Position numbers and translations under genes: made by a program
The notes under the pieces: generated by a model
Told to the model about the DNA's origin: nothing
Database searches by the model: none
What the model saw: only the letters and a program-made list of their open reading frames with translations
Assembly: GCA_947370945.1 (NCBI GenBank)
Contig: CANBND010000004.1
Span: 1-33,269, forward strand
Source: Pseudobdellovibrionaceae bacterium
Lineage (GTDB): Bacteria; Bdellovibrionota; Bdellovibrionia; Bdellovibrionales; Bdellovibrionaceae
Direction of reading: 5' to 3'
DNA length: 33,269 bases
In this document: piece by piece, positions 9,701-18,155 of the stretch
How positions within the stretch are numbered: the first letter of the stretch is position 1
Layout of the letters: each line of letters starts with the position of its first letter

Positions 9701-12700
9701 GGAACACCTACAAGTGTTCAGCCTATTGCGAGTTACACAATCACTGCCACGAATACAGGCGGAAGCACTACAGCCACATTACAAATAACAGTCAATGCTG
9801 TTGTACCAAGTAGTTTAACATATTCAAGTAATCCTGCGGTCTATACAAAATCTTCAGCTATTACACCGAATACGCCATCAAGCAGTGGTGGTGCAGTAAT
9901 TAGTTATGGAGTCAGTCCGGCATTACCTGCAGGATTAACTTTAAATACTTCTACTGGTGTTATCACAGGGACACCAACATCTGTTCAATCAATAACAAGT
10001 TACACAATCACAGCAACGAATACAGGTGGAAGTACAACAGCCACTTTACAAATTACAGTGAATGATGTTGCGCCTAGCAGTTTAACCTATTCAAGTAATC
10101 CTGCGGTCTATACAAAATCATCAGCAATTACACCGAACACGCCAAGTTATAGTGGTGGTACACCAACAAGTTTTAGTATTTTTCCGTCGTTATCAGCCGG
10201 ATTAAGTTTTGATAATACAACGGGTATTATTTCAGGAACGCCTACAGCAGTTGTGTCAATCACTTCATATCGTGTAACATTATTTAATTCAGGCGGATCG
10301 ACAGCTGTTGATATTTCAATAACAGTGAAAGACATTGCGCCGACGGGATTAACGTATTCTACGCATCCTGCGACGTATGAAAAATCTTCGGCAATTACGC
10401 CGAACACACCATCAAACACTGGTGGCGCAATTACAAGTTATTCTATTTCTACGCCGTTATCCGCAGGTTTAAGTTTTGATACGACAACGGGAATAATTTC
10501 AGGAACGCCAACAGCCATTTGCAGTGCAACTACGTACACTATCACTGGATCGAACTCTGGCGGAAGTGCAACTTTTGCATTATCTATCACAGTCAATGAT
10601 ATAGCGCCAAACACACTATCATATTCTGATATGACACCGATCTATACGAAATCAGTTTTGATTACACCGAATAATCCATCAAGTCTTGGCGGTGCACCAA
10701 CAAGTTATTCAGTGTTGCCACCGTTACCTGCGGGATTAAATTTAAATACAACAACGGGAATCATCACAGGAACGCCAACAATTTTAAAAACCACACCTTC
10801 AAGTTATGATATTACTGCTTACAATAGTGGTGGTAGTGCGACAGCCACGCTATCGATTCGAATCAATGATCGCGCGCCAACATCGTTAGTGTATGCCAAT
10901 AATCCAGTGACCTACATGCAAAATATTGCGATCACTCCGAACACAGCCACAGTTGGCGGTGGTGGGGCTCCGACGTTGTTTGCAGCGCCTTCGTTGCCTG
11001 CGGGATTAAGTATTAATTCAGCAACAGGTGAAATCACGGGGACTCCGACAACATTAACTGCAGCTGCAGATTACACAGTGACTGTCAGTAACAGTGGTGG
11101 AAGTATTTCGACATTATTAAATATCACAATCGATGAACCTGCACCAAGCGGATTAACATACAGTACACCAGCTGCAAAATACGAACAAAATGTCGCGATC
11201 ACTCCGAACACACCAACACTTGCGGTTGGAAATGCAGTTAGTTACGCGATCACGCCAACATTACCAACGGGATTAATTTTTAACACCACAACAGGTGTCA
11301 TCACAGGAACACCAACAGTTCGACAAAATGTGGCCAGCACCCACACCGTCACCGCCACAAACTCAAAAGGCCAGACAACCACAACGACAATTACTATTCG
11401 GGTGTTAGCGGCATTTATTATTACGGTGAAGACGGATGCGACGAATACAGCAGGTTCAATGGATTCAGATGGTTTTTCACGTAAGACTTATTGTTTAAAA
11501 CCAATAACTGATTATAATTTTAGTGTTGATTGGGGCGATTCAGTTATTGAAAACGTAACCTCATCGAATGGTAGTAGTACTGTTTGTCATACATATTCAT
11601 CGATTGGTACTTATTCTGTTAAATTATTAGGTGACTATGCATTTATTGAATTTGGAAAAATATTATCCGCTAACAGTAGTATCGATTCATTTAAGATTTT
11701 GTCTGTGGACCAGTGGGGTACTAATGTTTGGCAAAATATTAGATTTGGGCTTTGTGAAAACATGCATATAAATGCATTAGATACGCCTGATTTAAGTAGT
11801 GCTCAGTCAATTGATTTTGGAATTGCAAAATCTATGAATGAAAATATAAATAATTGGGACGTATCGCATGTGACAAATCTTAGTTATGCATTTTATCGTA
11901 CCAGCGCATTTAACCAACCCTTAGATAATTGGAATACATCGAATGTCACTGATATGAGTTACATGTTTGGCGATACTGCTTTATTTAATCAGCCACTGAA
12001 TAGCTGGGATACTTCAAAAGTAACAAATATGAGTTATATGTTTGTAAGTGCACGAGCATTTAATCAATCCTTAAACAACTGGGATACTTCAAACGTAACA
12101 AATATGTCTGGTATGTTTTATTATGCTACAGCATTTAATGGAACAATTGGAAGCTGGGATACTTCAAAAGTAACTTCAATGAATTCTATGTTTCTTTTAG
12201 CAGGAGTATTTGACATTGATATTTCTGGTTGGGTCACTTCGAATGTAACTGACATGTCGAAAATGTTTGTCTATGCAACAAAATTCAATCAGCCAATCGG
12301 CATTTGGAATACTTCAAAAGTAACAAATATGTCGAGTATGTTTTACGGCGCGACTTCTTTTAATCACCCCATTGATTATAACCCGTCAACTGGTGCATGG
12401 AATACTTCAAAAGTAACAAATATGTCGAGTATGTTTTACGGAGCGAGTTCATTTAATCAAAATTTAAATTTATGGGATGTGTCAGGTGTAACCGATATGA
12501 GTTACATGTTTTTTCAAGCAGTATCGTTTAATAGTAATATTAGCACCTGGAATACATCCAGTGTGACAAATATGATGCAAATGTTTGGTATGGCGTCAGT
12601 GTTCAATTCAGATATCTCTGCATGGGACACCTCAAGTGTTACAAATATGTCTGGTATGTTTAATGGCGCCGGTTCTTTTGATCAGCCGATTAATTATAAT

Positions 12701-13663
12701 TCATCAACAGGTGCTTGGAATACATCCAACGTAACAACAATGGCAGCAATGTTTCTTCATGCGTCAGTATTTAATCAAAATATTGGAGCTTGGGTTACAT
12801 CAAAAGTAACGGATATGCATGGAATGTTTTGGGATGCGACATTATTTAATCAGGATATTAGCGGCTGGAATACTTCTGCAGTAAAAAGCATGTCATATAT
12901 GTTTTCTCGGGCAGGAAGTTTTAATCAACCGCTCGATCAATGGAATGTATCGAACGTCATTGATATAGGGTGCATGTTCTGTGCAGCTACTTCGTTTAAT
13001 CAAAATATTAACACTTGGGATATATCAAAAGTAACAGAGATGAGAGGGGTGTTTATGGGTGCAACCTCATTTAATCAACCACTTAATAATTGGAATACTT
13101 CGAATATTACGAATATGGGTGGAATATTTAGAGGTGCAACTTCATTTAATCAACCCATTGGTAGTTGGAACACTTCTAAAGTTGAATATACAGCGGAGAT
13201 GTTTCGAGATGCGACATCATTTAATCAAGATTTAAATACATGGGATGTATCTAAATTAAGTATTACCGATTATATGTTTTATAATGCCACTGCATTTAAT
13301 AAACCTTTAGACCAATGGAATACATCTCATTTTAGTAGGTTGAATTATATGTTTTTAAATGCGACATCATTTAATGGAAACATTAGCACTTGGAATACTG
13401 CAAATGTCTCATCGATGGCAGGAATGTTTAGTCAAGCGACATCTTTTAACCAGCCGATTGGCAGTTGGAACACATCAAATGTTGGTGCGTTTTCAAATCA
13501 AGAATATCTAGGTATGTATGCAATGTTCTATGGTGCAACTTCATTTAACCAAGATCTGAGTGGATGGGATGTTAGTCATATGACAAGTTTCAATATCAGA
13601 CAAAATTTCGACACCGGCGCCACCGCCTGGGAAGCACCAAAAAAACCAAACTTCCCACCATAA
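6746..13663 (+). CDS. Giant predicted lipoprotein: He_PIG Ig-like repeats + PKD-like linker + BspA/DUF285 repeats
   Basis: Lipobox FFIVGC after [12 protein letters not shown]; 16 copies of ~89-aa PAGL.xNttTGxIxGTPT...[12 protein letters not shown] repeat; about 23 copies of 25-aa FNQPLxxWNTSxVTxMsxMFxgAts repeat. ORF-track start 6719; 6746 or 6752 gives a better signal peptide. Confidence 0.93.
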   Translation: MRMINLLCIAFLFFIVGCDEKVIVAQSASSVLEVVTSESSNQIVSQSNKVFSWSCNRTNSEKLCKYRSHITSSASFDFTSEPYGEYGAEKKKDLTGVVEGDYYLYVQATNQVGLESEVKQIQFHYYRVPVINLTITSYTFQRDTLITPISVTSSAGLVQSYSVSPALPAGLTLNPTTGVISGTPTAFSAAQTYQLTGTNVSGSSNVAFTIAVNDLPPTGLTYLNNPATYFKTISLSVPNTPSLSGGGAVTGYSISPVLPAGLVFNTTTGIISGTPTVIRSTSDYVVTATNSGGSATATLTITVNDIGPAGLSYSASPAIYTKTVPITNNTPSTVVGTPTSYSISAPLPAGLSFNTTTGIISGTPTALSIATVYTITAANSGGSTTTSLSITVNDVAPSGLTYSTNSPVYTRGVLVTTNVPIQTGGGPITGYSISPALPAGLNFNTGNGRITGTPTGLSAAANYVVTGTNTGGSVRTTLNITVNDQAPVGLSYTNNNPVYTRMSQITTNSPSFTGGGSPTSFSISPALPLGLDFNLLNGEITGTPLLIQDAKTYTVTATNSGGSVSVNLTIAVNDIAPSGLTYSSNPAVYTKSSAITANVPSTSGGFVISYSVSPALPAGLSLNTINGRITGTPTTVQPIASYTITATNTGGSTTATLQITIRDIAPSSLTYSSNPAVYTKSSAITPNTPSSSGGAIVSYSVSPALPAGLTLNTTTGIITGTPTAAAAQANYTITATNTGGTATASLSITVNDIAPSNLRYSSNPAVYTRTVLITANTPTVDGGAITSYSVSPALPAGLSLNTTTGVITGTPTSLQGQLSYVVTATNAGGSTTATLQITVNDVPASGLYYAVNPANYTISTPIATNTPTVTGIVTSYSISAPLPAGLSFSTVTGEITGTPTVLSPATNYIVTANNSGGSVTTNLTLAVNDVAPSSLTYSSNPAVYTRSSAITPNTPSSSGGAVISYSVSPALPAGLSLNTSTGIITGTPTSVQPIASYTITATNTGGSTTATLQITVNAVVPSSLTYSSNPAVYTKSSAITPNTPSSSGGAVISYGVSPALPAGLTLNTSTGVITGTPTSVQSITSYTITATNTGGSTTATLQITVNDVAPSSLTYSSNPAVYTKSSAITPNTPSYSGGTPTSFSIFPSLSAGLSFDNTTGIISGTPTAVVSITSYRVTLFNSGGSTAVDISITVKDIAPTGLTYSTHPATYEKSSAITPNTPSNTGGAITSYSISTPLSAGLSFDTTTGIISGTPTAICSATTYTITGSNSGGSATFALSITVNDIAPNTLSYSDMTPIYTKSVLITPNNPSSLGGAPTSYSVLPPLPAGLNLNTTTGIITGTPTILKTTPSSYDITAYNSGGSATATLSIRINDRAPTSLVYANNPVTYMQNIAITPNTATVGGGGAPTLFAAPSLPAGLSINSATGEITGTPTTLTAAADYTVTVSNSGGSISTLLNITIDEPAPSGLTYSTPAAKYEQNVAITPNTPTLAVGNAVSYAITPTLPTGLIFNTTTGVITGTPTVRQNVASTHTVTATNSKGQTTTTTITIRVLAAFIITVKTDATNTAGSMDSDGFSRKTYCLKPITDYNFSVDWGDSVIENVTSSNGSSTVCHTYSSIGTYSVKLLGDYAFIEFGKILSANSSIDSFKILSVDQWGTNVWQNIRFGLCENMHINALDTPDLSSAQSIDFGIAKSMNENINNWDVSHVTNLSYAFYRTSAFNQPLDNWNTSNVTDMSYMFGDTALFNQPLNSWDTSKVTNMSYMFVSARAFNQSLNNWDTSNVTNMSGMFYYATAFNGTIGSWDTSKVTSMNSMFLLAGVFDIDISGWVTSNVTDMSKMFVYATKFNQPIGIWNTSKVTNMSSMFYGATSFNHPIDYNPSTGAWNTSKVTNMSSMFYGASSFNQNLNLWDVSGVTDMSYMFFQAVSFNSNISTWNTSSVTNMMQMFGMASVFNSDISAWDTSSVTNMSGMFNGAGSFDQPINYNSSTGAWNTSNVTTMAAMFLHASVFNQNIGAWVTSKVTDMHGMFWDATLFNQDISGWNTSAVKSMSYMFSRAGSFNQPLDQWNVSNVIDIGCMFCAATSFNQNINTWDISKVTEMRGVFMGATSFNQPLNNWNTSNITNMGGIFRGATSFNQPIGSWNTSKVEYTAEMFRDATSFNQDLNTWDVSKLSITDYMFYNATAFNKPLDQWNTSHFSRLNYMFLNATSFNGNISTWNTANVSSMAGMFSQATSFNQPIGSWNTSNVGAFSNQEYLGMYAMFYGATSFNQDLSGWDVSHMTSFNIRQNFDTGATAWEAPKKPNFPP
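7132..11406 (+). repeat. Tandem array of 16 He_PIG-type Ig repeats (~267 bp units)
   Basis: Counted from the translation by the recurring PALPAGL...GxITGTPT...ATNSGGS...ITVND pattern; units at about 9538 and 9805 are nearly identical at nucleotide level over most of their length. Confidence 0.9.
11840..13600 (+). repeat. Tandem array of ~23 BspA/DUF285-like 25-aa (75-bp) repeats
   Basis: Recurring FNQ(P/N/D)(L/I)xxW(N/D)TSxVTxMSxMFxxATS in the translation. Confidence 0.9.
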
Positions 13664-13671
13664 AAAAACAT

Positions 13672-13701
13672 TAAATCTAGAATTCAAATAGGCTAGATTT
13701 A
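13672..13701. terminator. Stem-loop between convergent genes (possible bidirectional terminator)
   Basis: Perfect 9-nt inverted repeat TAAATCTAG / CTAGATTTA, 12-nt loop, lying between the convergent stops at 13663 and 13699. Confidence 0.4.
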
Positions 13702-13983
13702 GTGTCCACCAATACCATGATATTTATCGGGGTTAAATCGTACTTTTAATTTACAATCAGAGATTTTGAATTTGTATTGAAAGTCATTTATCAGGCTATT
13801 TGCATCTTTAGGATAATTGTAAAAATTAATTTCGCCAGCATCGAACTCGATGACGTCGCAATTCACAATTTTAATTTTGTTGTCGGCGATACACTCGCCA
13901 GTAACATTATATGTGCCCGTGGGCGTTGACGCAAAAGTTTTAAAACTAAGTAACCCCAAAAATATATAAATCAGTTTTTTCAT
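13699..13983 (-). CDS. Small predicted secreted protein, unknown function
   Basis: Signal peptide MKKLIYIFLGLLSFKTFASTP; start trimmed from 14013. Confidence 0.7.
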   Translation of the reverse strand: MKKLIYIFLGLLSFKTFASTPTGTYNVTGECIADNKIKIVNCDVIEFDAGEINFYNYPKDANSLINDFQYKFKISDCKLKVRFNPDKYHGIGGH

Positions 13984-14003
13984 GATCATCTTTCTTTTAA
14001 ATG

Positions 14004-14300
14004 TTAAAAACATTGGCTTGAATTTGGATTACATCGGGCTAAAATTTCACATTTATCAGGGTCTAAAGTGATCAGCGACATCAATCCCGAATTGTTATTG
14101 TCTGGTTCTTTGTAATTGAACAAAGTCATTTGACCATTATTTATTTCAACGTAATCGACTCGTGAATGACCTGGTACGTAGAGCTTATTGCAATTAACGA
14201 CCAAGTACGAATTGCTCTTTGTATAGTCCACATAGGTCACAAGGGAGTATGCAGTTGCAGAATTTAAAATAAATAAAGAAGTCAGTAAAATAAATTTCAT
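14004..14300 (-). CDS. Small predicted secreted protein, unknown function (possible paralog of the 13699-13983 product)
   Basis: Signal peptide MKFILLTSLFILNSATAYS; start trimmed from 14351; shares VNC...(G)(E/Q)(I/M)xxxNY pattern with its neighbour. Confidence 0.7.
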   Translation of the reverse strand: MKFILLTSLFILNSATAYSLVTYVDYTKSNSYLVVNCNKLYVPGHSRVDYVEINNGQMTLFNYKEPDNNNSGLMSLITLDPDKCEILARCNPNSSQCF

Positions 14301-14543
14301 AGATTCCTCAAGTCGTTTCTGAGTCTGTAGACTGAATTGTCTTTTATTCAAACATGAACGAGCTTCGAGAATTAGTTAGCTAAAACCATTCCAAGATGAG
14401 GGTGTCTTGTTATCGATTTGACAGGATAAAGGTGTCCAAAGGATTTACATTTGACAGTAGAATGTAACTTTAGATTGTAAGTATAAAAAAGTTTGACAGT
14501 TCAGCAATAAGATTTTTGAAGTTAAAACAAACCCCACCTCATC

Positions 14544-14581
14544 CAACGGCTAGATTTATCAAATCAAAGTCTAGGCCGTTG
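14544..14581. other. Imperfect stem-loop upstream of the motor-like cluster
   Basis: CAACGGC-TAGATTT / AAAGTCTAGGCCGTTG pair with one bulge and one mismatch; 8-nt loop. Confidence 0.55.
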
Positions 14582-14625
14582 ATCTTGAAATTGCTTAGAA
14601 TGTTTTTCATGAATAATCTATTCAG

Positions 14626-15420
14626 ATGAAAAGTGTTGGTGCTCGGATTATTAAGCTGTTTCAATTCCTTATCTTTTTGTTAACTCTGACCGTGGCTCAA
14701 CTTGCGCTTGCGCAAGTCCAACAGTCAACGCCCGCAAAAATCGATACCGCGACCCCCGCAAAAACCCCGACAGCAGCCGCACCCAAGGCCGACACTGAAT
14801 TTAAACTCGATAAAACGATTCTTGTCGATGAAGACAAAGAGCAAATTAATTCTTTATTCAAAGACATGATCGTCGTGCAACGCCGTGCGATCACGCGTGA
14901 AAATAAAATTTTGGCTGATACCAGTTTTAATTTCGATTATTCAGATTATCCCCGTACGATGTACGCCCTTGGGTTAGGTGCCGGGTATGCGCTGAGTGAA
15001 TCCATTGAAATTCACGGAGTACTTCATCCTGTGTATGTGTCGAATGAAAAACCGATCGCGCAATCCGTACGAAGTTTGCAGCTTTTAGATGAAACTCAAG
15101 CCGAACTCTTGGCGGCAAAACCTGTGCTTGGTTTTGAGAGCCACTTGATTTGGGTTTTAGCTTACGGAAAAGATGCGTGGGGTCCGTTTGATTTAGTTCG
15201 CAGTGATACATTTATGAAGTTTCTGCTGGGTGCAATTAAATATGATGGTGGAAAAACAGGACTTAAGTTCGGTGCCATGTTTGGTAAAACCTTATTTTTT
15301 AGCCGGCACTTTAATGTTCGCTTGTCCGTTGGACTCAGCTCTGTAGAACGATATATTAATGATCAAAAGCAAAGTTCAATCGTTGGAAATTTAGAACCCG
15401 CATTATTTTGGTATTTTTAA
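14626..15420 (+). CDS. Predicted outer-membrane beta-barrel-like protein at the head of a Glt/Agl-like cluster
   Basis: N-terminal signal peptide (LFQFLIFLLTLTVAQLALAQ); alternating amphipathic strands and terminal aromatic residue (EPALFWYF) typical of OM barrels. Confidence 0.6.
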   Translation: MKSVGARIIKLFQFLIFLLTLTVAQLALAQVQQSTPAKIDTATPAKTPTAAAPKADTEFKLDKTILVDEDKEQINSLFKDMIVVQRRAITRENKILADTSFNFDYSDYPRTMYALGLGAGYALSESIEIHGVLHPVYVSNEKPIAQSVRSLQLLDETQAELLAAKPVLGFESHLIWVLAYGKDAWGPFDLVRSDTFMKFLLGAIKYDGGKTGLKFGAMFGKTLFFSRHFNVRLSVGLSSVERYINDQKQSSIVGNLEPALFWYF

Positions 15421-15433
15421 AGGAGAATAGATT

Positions 15434-16069
15434 ATGTTTAAAGCGATAAAATTATTAATGTCACATGGAATGTCAGGATATCTTATTTTGATCGCCGCCG
15501 TATTTTGTATCGTCATCGCGATCGATCGATTGTATTATTTGTACGTTAAAATTTCTCTGGATGCGAAAGCCGCTTTGATTTTAGTGCAGAAAGAAATTCT
15601 TTCTCGAAATTACAACAACGCTTTACAAATTTGTAACAATCACAAACAAGTCCCTGAACTGACTGTCGTACGTGAAGGATTACTGGCTGTTGAAAACGGG
15701 CGGGAAGCAATGAATTCGGCGATTTCAGCAGCTGTTCTTGATGTGTCTCGTGGTTGCGAAACGCGATTATCATTTTTGTCATTGATTGCAAGTTCTGCGA
15801 CTTTACTGGGTTTGTTTGGAACGATTATGGGTCTAATTTCAACGTTTGAAGCCATCGCCAACGCGGATCCAGCAAGTAAAGGTCGCCTGTTGGGTAATGG
15901 TATTTCTGAAGCCATGTATTCAACAGCGGGCGGAGTTATCGTCGGTGTTGCGGCAATGATCGTTCACACAATTTGTGTTTCAAAATCAGATGTGATCGTT
16001 GGTAAAGCGCAAAATGCAGCATTAAGTATTGTAAAATGGATTGAGCAATCAGAAAGATCAAATGGCTGA
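15434..16069 (+). CDS. MotA/TolQ/ExbB proton channel family protein (AglR-like)
   Basis: Three TM segments; SSATLLGLFGTIMGLISTFEAIA...GISEAMYSTAGGVIVGVAAMI is the TolQ/ExbB core. Confidence 0.92.
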   Translation: MFKAIKLLMSHGMSGYLILIAAVFCIVIAIDRLYYLYVKISLDAKAALILVQKEILSRNYNNALQICNNHKQVPELTVVREGLLAVENGREAMNSAISAAVLDVSRGCETRLSFLSLIASSATLLGLFGTIMGLISTFEAIANADPASKGRLLGNGISEAMYSTAGGVIVGVAAMIVHTICVSKSDVIVGKAQNAALSIVKWIEQSERSNG

Positions 16070-16577
16070 TTTTTTAATCAAGCCCCCACGTCGTACAGTT
16101 AAAGAAATTCCACTGGCACCAATCCTGGATTTGCTGACAGTGGTTATATTCTTTTTAATTTTATCGACGTCCTTTGAGGAAGTCAGACAAAATACAATAC
16201 CTCAGTCGCAATTAATCAAACCCGATTCTGCGGACACTGCTAAACCTGAAATACCTCTGAATCCAAAAGTTCTTTTGGCTGAATCCCAAAACAGTTACAA
16301 AATTGTTGTGACTTGGACCGGAGATCACCCTGGCAGCCTTTCTAAAAATGTGGCGAAAGACAATCAAGATTATAATAAAAATTTGTACCAGATGACCCAA
16401 GAACTTTTAGATCAATATATTCAAAAATTTCCAAACGAAAAAACAATTCAAATCGGTTTTGAATCTAAAATTTCTTTTCAAAATGTGATCACAATCTATG
16501 ATGCCGTCTACTCAAAGTTGAAAGATATTGTTCTTCTTTCAAATGTTGATTCTGATGCCATTTTAAGTTCGAGGTAA
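16062..16577 (+). CDS. ExbD/TolR-like protein
   Basis: IPLAPILDLLTVVIFFLILSTSFEE: Asp-containing single TM of ExbD/TolR; start trimmed to MADFLIKPPRR, overlapping the TolQ-like stop by 8 nt. Confidence 0.85.
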   Translation: MADFLIKPPRRTVKEIPLAPILDLLTVVIFFLILSTSFEEVRQNTIPQSQLIKPDSADTAKPEIPLNPKVLLAESQNSYKIVVTWTGDHPGSLSKNVAKDNQDYNKNLYQMTQELLDQYIQKFPNEKTIQIGFESKISFQNVITIYDAVYSKLKDIVLLSNVDSDAILSSR

Positions 16578-16579
16578 AA

Positions 16580-17068
16580 GTGAAATTTGGTAAAACTCAT
16601 CGACATGAGCCCCATGAACCACAGCTTGCTACAATGATCGATGTATTTTCGATTTTAATCATTTTCTTGATCGCGGGAACTGCTATGGATTCATCGATTC
16701 TGCAAATTCCATCAGATATCAAATTACCGGCAACAATATCAGATGATACGATTATCAATGCTCCGCAAATCACAATACAAGGTGAAACGATCTGGTTTTC
16801 AGTCACGAAACAAAAATACCCATTGAACTTATTCTCTGAGGCCAATATGGGCACTCAAGAATTTTTAGATTTAAAAAATGTGTTAACTCAAGCTCTGGCT
16901 GAAAACAGCAAACAAAGTAATGCCATTATCAAAAATGAGAGCGCAGATTATTTGAATCTGGTCGCTGAAAAATCAACGCCGTATAAAGATATTTTTTTAG
17001 TCGTGAAAAACTTAAAAGATATTGGATTTAAAAATATTGTCTTTGTAGGAACAGTTCAAAAAAAATAA
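16580..17068 (+). CDS. ExbD/TolR-like protein (second copy)
   Basis: HEPQLATMIDVFSILIIFLIAGTAMD: MIDVF Asp TM motif of ExbD/TolR. Confidence 0.88.
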   Translation: MKFGKTHRHEPHEPQLATMIDVFSILIIFLIAGTAMDSSILQIPSDIKLPATISDDTIINAPQITIQGETIWFSVTKQKYPLNLFSEANMGTQEFLDLKNVLTQALAENSKQSNAIIKNESADYLNLVAEKSTPYKDIFLVVKNLKDIGFKNIVFVGTVQKK

Positions 17069-17069
17069 T

Positions 17070-18155
17070 ATGAATAGACTAACCACGCTGATTCTTTTAT
17101 TAGTTATTTTTAGCTCAAGTGTTGGTCGCGCGATCGATTTTTCAAGCTTAGAAAGCCACTTGAAAAATTTTGAACTGATGAGTGCCCGTGAAGAAATTAA
17201 AAAAATATCACAGGAAAAACTCAACATCAAAGATTGGCAACAGGTCCGTAGTTTACTGCATTCACATCCCAGTGTAGGTTGGGACATACTGCTTTTTTGG
17301 GATACAATGGCGCCGCTGAGCGAATCTAAAATTGATTCTTTGATTAAATCAGCGGATCAGCAATCTCTTGAAGGCCATTTTTTAGAGGCCGCCTTCAAAT
17401 ATCAAAGCGTGATTAAGAAAATTCAATCCAAAAAGAACTGGGTTCAGGGGCCTAATTACCAGCTTTATTTAACATTGATGCATTCTTTAGGGCGAGCATT
17501 ATATGGGGCTCGATTATTTAATGAAGCCTTTATGGTCTATCGAAAAATCCCTTCCAATTACATTTATTACAAGCAAGTTCAGTTTGAAATCATGTGGACA
17601 ACTTTTCGAAGCCAAAAATATGAATTAACTTTGGGGTCCTTAGCCACTCAGTCTTCAGGTTTCTTTTCTACATTTTTAGAACCTGAAGCTTACATTGTGC
17701 AATATTACGTCTATCGAAAAATATGTCGCCAGGACGAGAGCAATCTTATTGTTAAAAATATTAATGATTATTTTGATAAATTGAAAAAAAATGAAATTTC
17801 ATTGGATTTGTGGCTTAAAAAAGACGTCGAGACTTTATTATACAATCAGATTCTGAGCCTTGCTAAAAACAATCAACAAGAAAAAAATAACGAATATATC
17901 AGTTTACAAAATACAATGGAGCTTCGACGAAAAGCAGATCTAAAAAGACTGCTTGATCAAATGGAACTTGTCAGCGCCCATGTCAATCTGGTCCAAGTGA
18001 AAAAAACGAACGAACTCCGCAGTAATAAAAAGCTATTGATCGCTAATGAATATATCAAAAGAAAAGATCTTGAAACTTGGGATGTCGACGACAACGAAGT
18101 TTGGTCAGACGAATTGGGTCGCCATGTTTTCAAAGGTAAAAATTTATGTCGATAA
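17070..18155 (+). CDS. Predicted secreted helical/TPR-like protein (GltE-like position)
   Basis: Signal peptide MNRLTTLILLLVIFSSSVGRA; helical repeats (GHFLEAAFKYQSVIKK...GRALYGARLFNEAFMVYRKIP); operon position. Confidence 0.6.
   Translation: MNRLTTLILLLVIFSSSVGRAIDFSSLESHLKNFELMSAREEIKKISQEKLNIKDWQQVRSLLHSHPSVGWDILLFWDTMAPLSESKIDSLIKSADQQSLEGHFLEAAFKYQSVIKKIQSKKNWVQGPNYQLYLTLMHSLGRALYGARLFNEAFMVYRKIPSNYIYYKQVQFEIMWTTFRSQKYELTLGSLATQSSGFFSTFLEPEAYIVQYYVYRKICRQDESNLIVKNINDYFDKLKKNEISLDLWLKKDVETLLYNQILSLAKNNQQEKNNEYISLQNTMELRRKADLKRLLDQMELVSAHVNLVQVKKTNELRSNKKLLIANEYIKRKDLETWDVDDNEVWSDELGRHVFKGKNLCR

Noticed and set aside
10147-10419. 90-aa minus-strand ORF
   Set aside because: Antisense to the He_PIG repeat array; arises from repeat codon composition.
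6719-13663. CRISPR-like reading of the repeat array
   Set aside because: Repeats are in-frame protein-coding units (about 267 bp and 75 bp) without unique spacers of constant length.
14401-14440. Insertion-sequence terminus suggested by GGTGTC...GACAGGATAAAGGTGTCC
   Set aside because: No transposase ORF, no matching opposite end and no target duplication seen.
14544-14581. tRNA or structured ncRNA gene at the hairpin
   Set aside because: Only a single stem-loop; no cloverleaf, T-loop or anticodon arm features.
14697-15211. Two minus-strand ORFs (14697-14894, 14927-15211)
   Set aside because: Antisense to the OM barrel-like gene, no plausible protein features.
15546-15915. Minus-strand ORFs antisense to the TolQ-like gene
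   Set aside because: Shadow ORFs of a strongly supported CDS.
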